Positions 1-11,077 are shown, numbered from the stretch's first letter. The stretch: DNA of 64,000 nucleotides from Fragum whitleyi (GCA_948146395.1 OX411555.1:39387065-39451064); one strand, 5' to 3'. Numbers and translations are program-made. Notes: generated by a model from the letters alone, not told the origin.

Positions 1-687
1 GGACATGTAAAATATAAATTTTTACTTGTCAAGGGTGAAGCGGAGAGAAAACCCGTATGTCCACACCCATGTGTTGCCCATTTACGATTTTAGAAAAAGC
101 GAGAAGGGCACAAGGGTCAAGAGGTGTGTTATTTGAGAACCTGACTTCAGAAATTAAAGTGTCTAAAATCTCCCTTTTGTTATTTATTTATTTGGTTTTG
201 AATTATGTTATTGTTAATTGGACTGTCACCTTTTTTAATCGATTGATTTATAACATTACTGCACGATAAATGTGTTTTGATTCTCAACTGGGTTTATTCA
301 AAATCAAAGTGCTGTAAGGCTTGTATTTGTACGGCACTGAATAATTGAAAGAGCTGTTGTTCCAGAAATGTAGACATTTATTCCCGAAGAAAAAATCCAT
401 CCAAATACAAGTTGTAAAACGTTTAAGTTATCCATACATGTATTGTCAAAATAAAGATCAGGATTTCTGATGCCTGGCCTATTTTTAACTAAACTAAAAA
501 AAATATACATAAATACATGAATATATAAGAAACGGATATTTGGCTAATTATTTGAAATGATAACAGCGTCAAATGCTTGTATTTAGTATTTATAGCTATT
601 GCAACTTGAAAAGCTAAAATACAAAGTTTTGGTTAAATACATGTAGATAAATCACAGACAGACAGTCGAGGCCGAAAAATTCACTGT
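1..687. other. Intergenic DNA, nothing recognised
   Basis: AT-rich sequence; the short open frames show no protein family. The right edge is the start of a B-family palindrome. Confidence 0.5.
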
Positions 688-963
688 GGGCCAACTTATT
701 TCTCCCCCGGGCGGGGCCCGATTTGGTTTTTTTCAGCCGGGCCACAATTAGAAACCAGCCCCTGTGTTCCGGTTGACAAGATGCTACAAAACGGTTTTCT
801 AATTATACCCCGCCTTGCGCGTGCACATGCTTGCAAAAATGGGTATGATTTGAAAACGGTTTGTATCATCTTTTCAGCCGGAACACAGAGGCTAGTTTCT
901 AATTTTGGCCCGGCTGAAAAACATCAAAATCGGGACCCTTTCGGGCGAGAAATAAGTTGGCCC
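688..963. repeat. Family B palindrome, long form
   Basis: Imperfect palindrome of about 275 bp. GGGCCAACTTATTTCTC at the left reappears as the reverse complement at the right. Inside are inverted CAGCCGGGCC blocks and, at the centre, a B core (TTATACCCCGCCTTGCGC, a CATG loop, then TTGCAAAAATGGG). It matches 22197-22453 along its whole length, so it is a dispersed non-autonomous foldback element. The open frames on both strands are by-products of the symmetry. Confidence 0.8.
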
Positions 964-1052
964 TGGGAGAGGAATGGTTTACAATATATTATACCTTCTT
1001 CGTAAATAGTTTGAGGGGTTATGTATAGGAAAGAAAACGAGTGCTGTGGTTT

Positions 1053-1094
1053 ATGGGAAATAGACTCGAGTGGCAGCGAGTGTCTATTTCCCAT
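1053..1094. repeat. Short perfect-stem hairpin
   Basis: ATGGGAAATAGACTCG and its complement CGAGTGTCTATTTCCCAT enclose an 8-base loop. The CTCGAGTGG loop region resembles the centre of family N (58560-58600), so it may be a remnant of a related foldback. The rest of 964-1841 holds nothing I recognise. Confidence 0.5.
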
Positions 1095-1841
1095 ATACAG
1101 CGGCACGAGATTTTCTATCTGACTTAGACCACGCTTTTCTAACAATGTCTGTATTTTTACCCGAACCTGTAAACAATAAAAAGGATATTAAAACTCGCTG
1201 TAATATTACTGTAATTGGTTGTAAAATACACTGAAAGAACTTATCAATCTATTGCCGTCTCTTATTGCAGATCTTTTGCATTTTTGTGACAATAGAAAGT
1301 CTTTTGGAAAAAGCGCCCATGATCGCTCGTTATGTTTTTGACCTGACTCAGCACACAAAAACTGTCGAGATTCGCGTACATGACACACTTCCATCGTATA
1401 TCTGTAAATACAACGCTCGGGTTTGTATCTGTGATTTAGACAACGCTTAGAGCGAATTGGCCAATCAGATAACAGTATTTCAAAAGTTTATATTATAGAA
1501 ATCTCTCGTATGATTGCAACTTTTTAAGTTCTTGTGCACTTAATGCATGGACCTGTACATGAACGGGGTCAAATTTAACTGGGTTAGGCAGCCCCTATTG
1601 ATTGAAGGGGCGGGAAAATGTTTATTTATTAATCTTTGAATGTAAAAGTAGGGAAATATTTAAATTGAAAATAATTTCACACGCCTTTCAATCGATATGA
1701 AAATACATCGTTATTTGGCCGACTATGAAAATATAGACAGTTTTCAGTCTGAAAAAGTAGGTCATTCTAATTTGAATGTACATAAGTAAAGTCTTGCTGA
1801 TCATAGCGTATTAATGCTCACATAAAGCTTGCTCGGTCAGT

Positions 1842-2005
1842 ATGCTGTTTACATTGGAGAAATTTCTTTTTCTTTAAGCGTAATGACCAAAGTACCATCA
1901 GAAGTCGAATTACCAAAAATATATCACCCAAAATTACTACACTTACGTCCGAGGTACTTTCCAGTTAATGGGAAAGTCCGAGTGATGTTCAGAATGTGCC
2001 TGCTT
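1842..2005 (+). repeat. Family F fragment (3' part)
   Basis: Shares with 3225-3330, 9285-9412 and 37965-38115 the order TTCTTTAAGCG, CCAAAGTACCA, AAGTCGAATTA, ACTACACTTACGTCCGAG and GGGAAAGTCCGAG. Only the 3' portion is present. Confidence 0.65.
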
Positions 2006-2274
2006 TTCACTTAATTTTGTTGGGGGAACAAGACTGAACGAAAATGCAACAAGTGGAACAAAAATGCAACAAGTGGAAGTAATTCCTTTGAAAGAAAAAT
2101 TCAATTCAACAGGATACAAGTTTACTTTCAGCCTTTTGGAATGCATGTGTGGTTACAGGCTTAAAGGGGGGGGGGCAACTTTTAGATAAGCTGCAGTTCC
2201 AGTAAGGATATAAAATATACAATATACAAACAATTTATCGTCAGGGACTCCAATCGCTGCGACGTGAATAGATC

Positions 2275-2519
2275 TGGGCCCGAGGTTATAAAACTTTTCT
2301 CAGGCTCAATTCAAAATTTTCTCAAATTTCAATTTGAGAATAAAGCCGTAATTCAGTTTTATTACTCATTTAAATGTATTAACATAAAAGATAATATTTA
2401 TAAGTTGTTATAAGTAACAACTTATTAATATTATCTTTTATTTTCATACATTTATTTTAATCTAAAGTTTGAGAAAATTGAGCCTGAGCCTGAGAAAAAG
2501 TTTTATAACCTCGGGCCCT
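2275..2519. repeat. Family J palindromic element
   Basis: Near-complete palindrome of about 245 bp whose ends read GGGCCCGAGGTTATAAAAC and its complement; the centre is an AT-rich foldback around AAGTTGTTATAAGTAACAACTT. A second, right-truncated copy lies at 54539-54715. Probably a non-autonomous DNA transposon. Confidence 0.8.
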
Positions 2520-2899
2520 GCTAAGAGTGGTTTCGATTCACATTTTGTCTATCCATCACTCGCTTTATAGAATATTTGAAAGTATTCGAAATCTCTGGCT
2601 AAGGATTTGATTTTAATTTTCATTGAGAGACATAAAACCGTTTAACACTTTTCCATGGCTATTATATTTGACATAATGCTTTATATACCTTGTATTAATG
2701 AATCGTAGATTTTCTATGGGATTTTTGTTTGTCAATCTAAAGCTTCGTTTTCAAAAGGAGGCGATCTTATTCACCTTTACAATCAGTCTGCACAATTAAC
2801 ACGTTTATTCGATTTGTAAATTATAGGGGATCGACAAAAGTGAATATTTGTAGAAAGGACCGCACGAAAAGGAGTCAGGGAATTTTGAAAATAACGGAG

Positions 2900-3060
2900 T
2901 AGGTCCGCTTTTACGATTGCAATCGGAAACCATCGGCGTATCCGCGGGAAAGACCTCGGGAATGATAAGGGCGAAGCCATGAAGTGCGTCGTTTCGCATG
3001 TGAGTTTTTTGACGTCACAAGCATCAAAATGACGTCGAGTTTAAAACAAAAAAAAACAAA

Positions 3061-3091
<31 letters not shown>

Positions 3092-3335
3092 CACAAAAAA
3101 AAACCACGTAATCTTGAATAATGCTTGGCATATTATAATTTGATAACAAAACGCATGTCTATGCGTTTTGTTTTCAAATTATAATATGCCCAAAAGAGTA
3201 TAGAGACGATCAGAAAGCTTAAGCGGATTTGCTTTTCTTTAAGCGTACTTGCCGAAGTACCACCAGAAGCCGAATCAACTTAAATGACCATAATTGAGGT
3301 CCGAGCAATATTCCGAATGACACGGTTGTTGTGAT
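2900..3335 (+). repeat. Family F element with (CA)n insertion
   Basis: Longest F copy with its 5' part: AATCGG...TCGGCG, GACCTCGGGAATGATAAGGGC, GCGTCGT, a TGACGTCA octamer at 3010-3017, a hairpin at 3128-3190 (GGCATATTATAATTTG and its complement flanking CAAAACGCATGTCTATGCG), then the 3' block seen at 1842. An A-rich/(CA)n tract at 3047-3103 interrupts it. Related copies: 9040-9415 and 37738-38125. Confidence 0.7.
3047..3103 (+). repeat. Poly-A / (CA)n microsatellite
   Basis: A long A-run followed by about nine CA units and more A, inside an F copy. Confidence 0.9.
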
Positions 3336-4418
3336 GAAAGTTTGACCGGAACACATATTTTGTTTAAACTGGGGTAAAACTGGACATTAATAGTGAGCTG
3401 ATTTGAAATTGAGACATGCATATTTTGTATTTTACGTTTGAATTCACAAGACAAAATGTGAAAAAGTTCCTCATTTCAAGATGATTTACACAAAATGATT
3501 GTCTTGTTCGTGCGATATGAAAATGTCATTTTCCCTATGGCTCGATCATACGCATGAATTCCATATGGATGAATCCCAAGCATTTTCATGAGAGATTCAC
3601 TTATGTAACATTTTTATTCAACGATGTTGCTCAGATCAACATCGAAAACTTTAAAACTGCGGCAACATCAAGAACAATATACCTTCAGAGAAAATCAAGC
3701 GTATTCGACAGCGGTGATCCAGCGGGAATATGCCCGAGTATGTTTTGTTATTATGGAATGAAATAACGTTTTAGATTTTGTCATGCACAACCTTCATAAA
3801 AACACAACTACCCAAAACATAATAAAAGTAAAATCACACTTTCTGAAGAAGAATGTGGTGCGATTTAGTTCATGAATAGGAAGGAATGTTAAACTTTTCC
3901 CTTTTACAAAGAGGTTACCAGTTGAATATCGAGATATACGGACAAAAAAAAAAAGAGACCAACAGGGACAACCACACACCAAAAAAAAAAAAAAATTCAT
4001 ATAGTGGACGAAACGCACACTAAACGAAAGAACTTTTTTCCATCGTAGTATCACTTCAATCGAAAGGGCCAATCTTTTTTCAGTGTTAGTAGCTTTGTCT
4101 TTGAATACCGAATTATTTTTCTTTGCTGATGGACTATAATTGGCCGACAGCCATCAGAGGACCACTCAGGCATTTCCGTAAATAGTACCGGAGAGTTTCT
4201 ATGACGTAATTGTTGTATTCTATGGTCATTTTAGATTAATCGGTTTCTTGTAGACAGTTCATCCTGCATGAGCGACCAAGCCTTGTATGCGACCATTTTC
4301 ATTAAGCGACCGTTTTAAAACACCCTTTATTAAATCAGAATACCTTCAAAAGTAGACATCATTCGTCTAAAATTATCATAAATGAACCCTATGATGTCCA
4401 TTTTTGCTTCATGATATT
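3336..4418. other. Intergenic DNA, nothing recognised
   Basis: No recognisable gene. A short inverted repeat CTGATGG...CCATCAG occurs near 4124-4156, and two A-rich runs near 3942 and 3981. Confidence 0.5.
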
Positions 4419-4532
4419 GAATATTTGAATGATTTGAGTGATAGTTTTGAATGAATGAATGGAGCGTTGATTGAATGATTTAGAATGACTTTAATCGGAA
4501 TGAGTGTCAATTTCACGATGTTTTTAACGGTA
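4419..4532 (-). repeat. Family A fragment (outer arm only)
   Basis: Minus-orientation outer arm: GAATGAATGAATGGAGCG, then GTCAATTTCACGATG, ending in a degenerate terminal repeat next to TA. The hairpin half is missing. Confidence 0.7.
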
Positions 4533-5444
4533 TAGTTCAGCAATCGTCCTCGTAAGTTCCAACTTCCGTCACCGAGATCTGAATCTGTTTTCCAAACTTT
4601 CGAAATGGACGCCCTCATCTGACCATTTGCGAAATTGAAATCACATAAACTTTATGCCTTGATTTTAGGATGACTCTATGCTCTGCTTTAGCAAGCATTA
4701 AAACATGGCCTACAGTTTGCATATAAAAACGCGTTCAAAGCAAGTTCCCATTGTTAAAATGTTTGGCGACCGTTCTTCTCTAGAAGATCCTCAAGCGACG
4801 TTTTAAATATAAAATTATTATTAGTTCCCATGTAAAATTGATATAACCTATCATACAATAAAAATCGTTTTACAACTTTGGTAGAAATTCCTATATGAAA
4901 CATTCCTGTTTTAGCTTGACTAGATAGCTGATTAACGGACAAATCGACACAGACATGCTTATAGGACTCTTTTATGCGTAAGCATTTAAAAAGCCCCGCG
5001 CTCAAAGTTTATTTATGAGAGAAAAATAATTGTTTAGCCATTAAGAATGCTCGATTTTGTTAGACAATACTAATAGACTAAACTAAAAATTGAATTTAAG
5101 TTTATGGTGTGGTATAATTGAATATATGCATCAAAGTGACACGCAGTCAATCAAGATTGCAGAGTTAATGCAAAATGCAAATTCCAATTATTTGAACAGT
5201 CGAAATATGATCGGTTATCAGGGAGCGCTTGATTGATCTAAATTCTATTATGAAAGAAAGGAGAAAATTCGTCAGGGGAAGTAATTTTCTGTAGTACTTT
5301 ACATAATATTTCATCAATCATATTAAATCAATCAATCAAGCTTTGTTCAATTAAAAAGCTTACTCAACTTTTCTTCTAAATAGAGTCAGACTGTAATCCT
5401 TAGTCAGGGTGGATTCTACAGCACGTATATGGAAAATTCTATAT
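4533..5444. other. Intergenic DNA, nothing recognised
   Basis: AT-rich; contains a short (AATC)n run near 5328-5340. No gene signal. Confidence 0.5.
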
Positions 5445-5731
5445 TCAAACAGGAAACAAAAAACAAGGGCACCGTCTACGGGTGATTACGCTCGTCTGTT
5501 GAGCGCTGGATAGTGGATAAAAATTCAAGTCGAATAAGGGAACAAATTTAAAAGAAATGTGTCTAGAGTTACCCACTTGATAGTATAGGTTGTACTTTTG
5601 ATGACGAACAGGTATGCCAAAGTTGAATTGAAAGTCTTCAGTAGAACCACTAATATCACAAAATGTCAAAGTTTTCTCACGACAACGACACAAACGACGA
5701 CGCCAAGGCTCTCCGAAAACAACCGAGCTAA
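5445..5731 (+). mobile_element. Helitron-like non-autonomous element (family H)
   Basis: Starts TCAAACAGGAAAC and ends GAGCTAA, with ACGACGCCAAGG close to the 3' end. The same start (TCAAAC) and CTAA end bound the array-bearing element at 15284-16862. The segment AGTTACCCACTTGATAGTATAG recurs at 40858-40885. A 3' CTRR and a 5' TC are Helitron hallmarks; no Rep/helicase is present. The 122-codon minus-strand frame across it is spurious. Confidence 0.5.
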
Positions 5732-5996
5732 AAAAGATGTTTAAAATGTATCCTGATTTGAGCCTGTGCGCGACATTCACAACAAGATCACATGTGCTCG
5801 ACGTGAAACTCAAACCAGCCTGTGCATTCGCACAGTCTAATCAGAGTTTTCACTGGGAACCAATAACATAACTAATGTCTCATAGTCTCTATTTATATTC
5901 AAAGAAAAGTTTTGGTGTAGTGCGTTGCTTACAAGTCTGTCAAATTTTTTCCCATCATGCACACATCAAATTGTTTGTCAAATGTCACGTGCAGTA
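5732..5996 (+). repeat. Family D related repeat
   Basis: Contains AGCCTGTGCATTCGCACAGTC with AATCAGAGTTTTCACT, then CATCATGCACACATCAAATTG and AAATGTCACGTGC. These blocks recur near 7676, 28265, 30785 and 31740-31925. Confidence 0.5.
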
Positions 5997-6453
5997 TCAT
6001 GAAAGTTTCTTCGTTCAAGTAGTTCCGATCATACTATTATTCCATTGGCTGGAGTTAATTAGGAACCATCTGAATGGCATGCAAAAACATAGAAAGCTCA
6101 TTATAAAATATCACACATAAGTTAAATCAGTTATGGATGTGAAGGTTAATACCATTCGCTCCTTTGTTAAAATTGAAAGAATTTAATCGGTGGCTTTATT
6201 CTACTTTCTTTTAATATCATTTAGAACGATCCTATTCCACTGTTTCAATTACATTCCAAAGCCACTCACAAACCATACGCGTTGTCAAATCCAAGTTTTT
6301 CCCAACCGTTTTAGAGGGGAAAAGCGGTATTCGCTTATCCTCTAGAACAACAACAACAACATGATAATAATGTTTCCTGATATTTTTCACTAGAACCTTT
6401 TCCGAAACACCAGCTGCTTATTTCATTTATGTGTTCGAATCTCCACTCAACGG
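5997..6453. other. Intergenic DNA, nothing recognised
   Basis: Contains a short (CAA)n tract near 6349-6360. No gene or family assigned. Confidence 0.5.
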
Positions 6454-6825
6454 TAGGATCCACATGTGACATGAGATATTGGCCGCAGCCAGGGATCCAA
6501 CCCAGGACTAAGTGGTTGAGATTCCGATATGCTACCAAAATTTTACGCCCCACCATTTGACTGTTACGGTGACTTGTCAGATTTTTTTAAATGTGACCCT
6601 TCACGTGAAAAGGGCCCATCTGGGAACTCTGTAAAAATAATTATTCAAAGAAGAGATTGGTTGTACTTCAAGGTCAACCAGAGGTCGCATTTCAAAAATT
6701 CTTTCACGGGAAGGTAGATAGATCATTATAGATTCAGGAAATTAGCACAGTACAAAAAGTTTCTACCTATTCAATCTGCGTAGTTCTTGCAGTCTGCCAA
6801 GGATCGACACATTACGCACTTAGAT
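6454..6825. repeat. Left copy of a direct duplication (tRNA-like SINE piece plus family C)
   Basis: TAGGATCCACATGTGAC begins a block repeated at 7251 with an offset of 797 bp. Positions 6456-6545 read on the minus strand as a tRNA-like head (TGGTAGCA as box A, GGGTTGGATCCCTGG as box B). From 6591 a family C element runs until TAGAT at 6825, where family A DNA takes over. Confidence 0.75.
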
Positions 6826-7252
6826 CGTGAAATTGATATTCATCTCATTTAAAACCATTCTAAATTGCTCTCTCAGCGCTCCATTCATTCATTCCAAACA
6901 CTCACTCACACCATTCAAAAACGCCCTAACCCATTGAAAAATATATAATCAACATCGACATGCAAAACTAATTTTGATAGAGAAAAATCGCGATTTCACT
7001 GTCATAATTCAAATTGTAAGCGCCTAAAAGGTTCTTGAAGAAATAGGAAGCAATCTATAGAACTTGTATGCATATTTTGATTAAAGGGAGGTAATCAATG
7101 TCGCTAATTTTGTCCATCCTGAACTAAATTATCGAAATTGGATTACCTCCCTTAAATTTGACTCAAAACTCACTCCACTCACTCATTCAACATCATTCCT
7201 AAATCATTCCAAAATCCTTCACCTTGTCAATTTCACGATGTGTTTAACTTTA
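6824..7252 (+). repeat. Family A element between two direct repeats
   Basis: Plus orientation; hairpin 7084-7156 with GGGAGGTAAT and ATTACCTCCC stems. The first dozen bases of the left terminal repeat are missing, whereas the right end runs to TA at 7251-7252, where the second copy of the duplicated flank begins. Confidence 0.85.
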
Positions 7253-7643
7253 GGATCCACAAATGACATGAGATATTGGCCGCAGCCTAGGATCAAACCC
7301 TGGGTCACGTGATTGAGAGTCCGAAATGCTACCATTTTTTTTTGCCCCGGCTTTTGTCTGTTACTACGGCTTGACCCATCAAGCGAAAAGGGTCCATCTG
7401 GGAACCTTTTTTTAAAAATAAGTATTTCAAGAAGAGATTGGTTCTAGTTCTAGGTCAACGAAATGTCGCGTTCAAAAATTCTTTCACGGGAAGACAGATT
7501 GTTCATTATAGATTCAGGAAATTAGCACAGTGCAAAAAGTTTCGACTCTTGTCAGTCTGCGCAGTCCATGTAGTCTGGCTAGGGTCGATACTTTACGCAC
7601 GACATGTTCGTAGATGGTCCCTTTTCGTGTGACGAGTCACAAA
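7251..7643. repeat. Right copy of the direct duplication (tRNA-like piece plus complete family C)
   Basis: Repeats the block at 6454, including the minus-strand tRNA-like head (GGGTTTGATCC at about 7296-7306), but here the C element continues to its right end (TCGTGTGACGAGTCAC at 7643). Central hairpin near 7540-7590. Confidence 0.75.
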
Positions 7644-7790
7644 TGAAATGAGCATGCGTATGGCATTTACGACATGTTCATTAAAACTCAGATCAGCCTG
7701 TCAATCTGCAAAGTCTGATCAGGGTCTTCATTGTTCGGTTAATGGATAACGCCTTACTCAAAGCATCTACTCAGGATCAGATAGCTTTCT
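7644..7790 (+). repeat. Family D hairpin fragment
   Basis: ACTCAGATCAGCCTG and AGTCTGATCAGGGTCTTC form the D hairpin at about 7684-7733. Confidence 0.55.
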
Positions 7791-7807
7791 TTAAAGGGCA
7801 ACGTGCT

Positions 7808-8104
7808 GCCGCCATAGCGCAATTAGTAACGCGTTGGTCTGTCAATCTAGAGGTCCCGGGTTTTATCCCCGACGACGGTTCGATCCCCGACGGCGGCACT
7901 CATTCTTTCCGGCTATTTGTCTCTTACTAATGGGTTGATAATCATGGACCTAAGTGAGATAGCAGCTTGAGGCTAGGAAAGGATGTGATGGTTGTACTGG
8001 TGAGAGAAATTCCAGAAATCCATTGTGAGGTGCTCCAGCCGCCGCGATATAACTAAAAAAAGTTGAAAGCGGCGTCTAACTCCATTCAATCAATCAATAA
8101 TTCA
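7808..8104 (+). repeat. tRNA-derived SINE (family E) with duplicated box B
   Basis: tRNA-like head: box A near TAGCGCAATTAG, a CTGTCAA anticodon-type loop (Asp GTC), box B GGTTCGATCCC. The box B segment is duplicated (GGGTTTTATCCCCGACGACGGTTCGATCCCCGACGG, read across 7858-7897). The body holds CATTCTTTCCGGCTATTTG and GGTGCTCCAGCCGCCGCG, then a TCAATCAATCAA tail. Flanks AAAGGGCAACGTGCT (left) and AAAGCGCAACAGGTTGCT (right) look like a decayed target-site duplication. Probable Pol III-transcribed retroelement lacking its own reverse transcriptase. Confidence 0.85.
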
Positions 8105-8191
8105 AAGCGCAACAGGTTGCTCTGGTATTACTGTACATGCGGTTTCACGTACTGTTCTTAGTCTTTATTTGTGCATATGTCGTTTTTCCAT

Positions 8192-8455
8192 ATGTGGCCC
8201 GTCACACGAAAGGGACCATCTGTCATCTCTGTTTAATGAATATTTGAAAAAGAGATTCCGTCCAGCATAGGTCAACTAGAGATCGCATTTCAAAGGTTCT
8301 TTTGCAGGAAGGTAGATTAATCATTCTAGATTTAGAAAATAAGCAAAAAGCGAAATGCTTCGAGCCTAGTCATGCTGCGCAATCCGCGCAGTCTGACTAG
8401 GGTCGACACTTTCCGCACCCTCCAGACGGTCCCTATTCACGTGACAGGTCACATA
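8192..8455 (+). repeat. Family C palindromic element, complete
   Basis: Terminal repeats TGTGGCCCGTCACACGAAAG and the complementary TCACGTGACAGGTCACA. Between them: AAGAGATTCCGTCCAGCAT, AGGTCAACTAGAGATCGC, and the hairpin CCTAGTCATGCTGCGCA / GCGCAGTCTGACTAGGG. About 264 bp; non-autonomous DNA-transposon type. Confidence 0.85.
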
Positions 8456-8483
8456 AATTTCATGCGCAGGCTTCTTGCAGCTT

Positions 8484-8642
8484 ATGACATTGTGAAAGAT
8501 TTCGGAAACATTTAGAATGAATCTGAATGAGTAGGATGGGCAAGTTGTGAATGGTATTAGAAGGAGGTAATACTATATCGTTAATTATCTTCAAATTCGA
8601 CGTTCTTTTCGATAATGTATCCCCCCCCCCCCCCCCCCCCCC
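8484..8642 (-). repeat. Diverged family A half with C22 run
   Basis: Minus orientation: ACATTGTGAAAG, GAATGAATCTGAATGAG, then AGAAGGAGGTAATACTATATC as the left hairpin arm. The right arm, expected to end in ACCTCCC, ends in 22 consecutive C at 8621-8642. Confidence 0.65.
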
Positions 8643-8689
8643 GGCACCCCGATAAAAAATCTTCATACGTATTTTCAAAAAGATTTGTG

Positions 8690-8925
8690 TGTCTTCGAGG
8701 ACGCTTTCAAATCATCACCAGGCATAGGCGTAATTAAACTTTTCAATTTAAACGCACTCAGAAGACTAACAACATAGAATATTTAGGTTAAAAGCGATAT
8801 GTGGACTGTGACAAAATATGAATGTCCTCAGTCCGCTCACCTTTGCTATGATTTGATCGTTGGGGATAAGCTGTAGTTTCGATGTTAGGATAATTCATAA
8901 ACGACATTTTCCGAAATAGAATTTA
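8690..8925 (-). repeat. Family O element, minus copy
   Basis: The reverse complement matches 11540-11790: CGTTTATGAATTATCC, AACTACAGCTTAT, CAAATCATAG, GACATTCAT, TTCTGAGTGCG and ACGCCTATGCC in the same order. Confidence 0.7.
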
Positions 8926-9004
8926 TTTCTATTACGAACTTTGTAATTTACGTAATGCTAGTAACGTCCTTGCCAGGTAATAAAAGCAAGGAATGGTATA
9001 TTTA

Positions 9005-9460
9005 GAAGTGTCCGTGGTAGAGTGGTAGAGCGTCGGCCTCTTGACCAGGAGCAATCGGGACTCCTCGGCGATTCTACAGAATATACCACGGGAATAATAA
9101 GGGCAAATAAAGCGCGTCGTATCGCACGGGGATTTATATGACGTCACAAACATTACTGATGATGACGTTGCGAATTAGGCATAACCATAATTTAACTAAA
9201 CTCATTGTGTTACTGCGTTTTGTTTTCAAATTATAACATGGCATAAAGATCTCCACAAAGGATTTGAAAACATTAAAGGAATGTATTATTCTTTAAGCCT
9301 TTTGACCAAAGTACCACCGAAGCCGAATTATCCTTAAAATTATCAAAGATTACTACACTTACGTCCGAGGTACTTTCAAGTTTACGGAAAAGTCGAGCGA
9401 TGCTCCGAATGGACTAAGGGGTCCCGGGTTCGATTCCCGGAAGCAACTATCGACCTTTGT
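9005..9460 (+). repeat. tRNA-like SINE head split by a family F insertion
   Basis: 9013-9048 reads as a tRNA 5' half with box A TGGTAGAGTGG; 9416-9440 is a 3' half with a perfect T-arm (CCGGG TTCGATT CCCGG). Between them lies a full F copy (about 9050-9412) with a TGACGTCA octamer at 9139-9146. GACCAGG on the left and GACTAAGG on the right could be the duplicated target. The acceptor ends do not pair, so it is a SINE or pseudogene. Confidence 0.6.
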
Positions 9461-10639
9461 TCTTTCTTGGCCCACTCATTCGGTGTTCATGAATAATAAT
9501 CCATTTTCAAGGAGACAGAATTAACAGGAATCAATCTAAGTTGTAACAATTTATTTCTAAAACGATGTAAATTAAATAGGTTTAAACCAATGATTTGCTC
9601 GATTTGAATGCAGTGTGAGACATTGGAACCGAATCTGTTTTTTTTATCGACTGATTACGTTTTGGAACGAATTGAGTAAGCGGAAGGCATGCCACGAACG
9701 GAATGTTGAGCGAGCTATAAGGAATGATTTTGAACAGGCTGGGTGTCTCTTTCACGATATTATTAACTGAACCCCCTTGTATGGTAGAGGTTTTTATTGC
9801 ATAATAAAATGTAGCATAGTTCAATAACATTACGTTTATATTTGATACCTCGTAAATCTTTTGTTCTTCAAAACTACACATTTATGACAGAAAAGGACAG
9901 AAAATCACAAGACTATAAATCAATCTTATATTTTTAGTCATAACTTAGTGATAAAATAATACTCAAATTTATTAAAACATGAATAATTATCAATAAGGAT
10001 GCTAAATATATGTGAAAGTTCAACACGGATTACCCTTTAAAGAGGTTCCCTTTAAAAAATATGTATGCTGTTATAGATGCCCATGTTTAAGTGATTGATT
10101 AAACGTTAATCTTGTCTATAAACTATAAAAAATGAACTTCAAACACTCACTTTAACTTCTACATATACTTCTACATACGTTTTGAAGCTAAAATGAGAAC
10201 ATGTATCTGAGAATTGCGACATTGATCAAACTAAGATATCAAAGAGAGGTCAAAACTGTTCTTCGAATTGTTTGTTTACTGAAAACTTGCATTGGCTAAC
10301 TTCTGCTACGTCTAATCTCTTTTCAAATTCAATAAATGCCCATAATGTATATTTATTGCAATTTCAATTCTTTAGTCAGAACCAGGGTTGTTGGATAATA
10401 AATGGATCGACTTAAAATTATCGATAGGGCTTTCAAAACAGTGAAATTTGGTACAAACCTCCCCTGCATTAGAAAAACGTATTACATTTGCTTAGCTTGG
10501 ACGTTACCATTTCTGGCGTGCTTGCTTGTGCTTCCTTATTCTACACGCAGGGAAGGTTTTGATGTCTATGTTCAAAAACATGCTACAGGCGTGTCGAAAA
10601 TTCGAACATTTTTAGGTCGGCGTATGCCAACATTTAACA
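9461..10639. other. Intergenic DNA, nothing recognised
   Basis: No supported gene. An 82-codon plus-strand frame at 10402-10650 ends inside a SINE and has no recognisable domain. Confidence 0.5.
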
Positions 10640-10910
10640 GACCGTCATAGCGCAGTTTGTAGCTCGTCGGACTGTCAATTAAGAGGTTCTGGGATAGATC
10701 CCCGACGGCGGCACTTATCCTTTCCGACTATTTATCGCTCACCAATGGTTTATAATCGTAGACCTATGTGAGATAGCAGCTGGTGGCTAGGAAATTATGT
10801 GTTGGTAGTACTGGTGAGAGAAATTCAAGGAATCCATTGTTGGGTGCTCCAGACGCCGGGATATAACCAAAAGATTGTTGAAAAAGGCTTTAAACCCCAT
10901 TCAAAATCTC
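10640..10910 (+). repeat. tRNA-derived SINE (family E), diverged
   Basis: ACCGTCATAGCGCAGTTTG (box A), a degraded box B (GGGATAGATCC), GACGGCGGCA, the body GAGATAGCAGCTGGTGGCTAGG and AGACGCCGGGATATAACC. The tail is degraded. A detached SINE 3' segment (GCCGCCGCGATATGACTG) sits at 11078-11128. Confidence 0.8.
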
Positions 10911-11077
10911 AAACAAATCAAACCTAACCTATCCCTATGTCCATACTGTAAATTTGTATCACCAGTAACCCTAAATACAAAGATGTTTTTCTCTGCGTAA
11001 ATCGACTGTTTGGTCCAAGTGTGACTTCCATTTGTACGATTCATTGCTTGACAATTCGTCTGTATCGTTCCTATCCG

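Noticed and set aside
5445..5813. 122-codon minus-strand frame
   Set aside because: Runs across a Helitron-like repeat and a D repeat; no family similarity.
8621..8642. C22 run as a telomeric or regulatory G-quadruplex feature
   Set aside because: It lies at the expected right-stem position of a diverged A hairpin, so a repeat-derived origin is simpler.
9013..9447. Intron-containing tRNA gene
   Set aside because: The intervening 370 bp is a dispersed F repeat, far longer than tRNA introns, and the acceptor ends do not pair.
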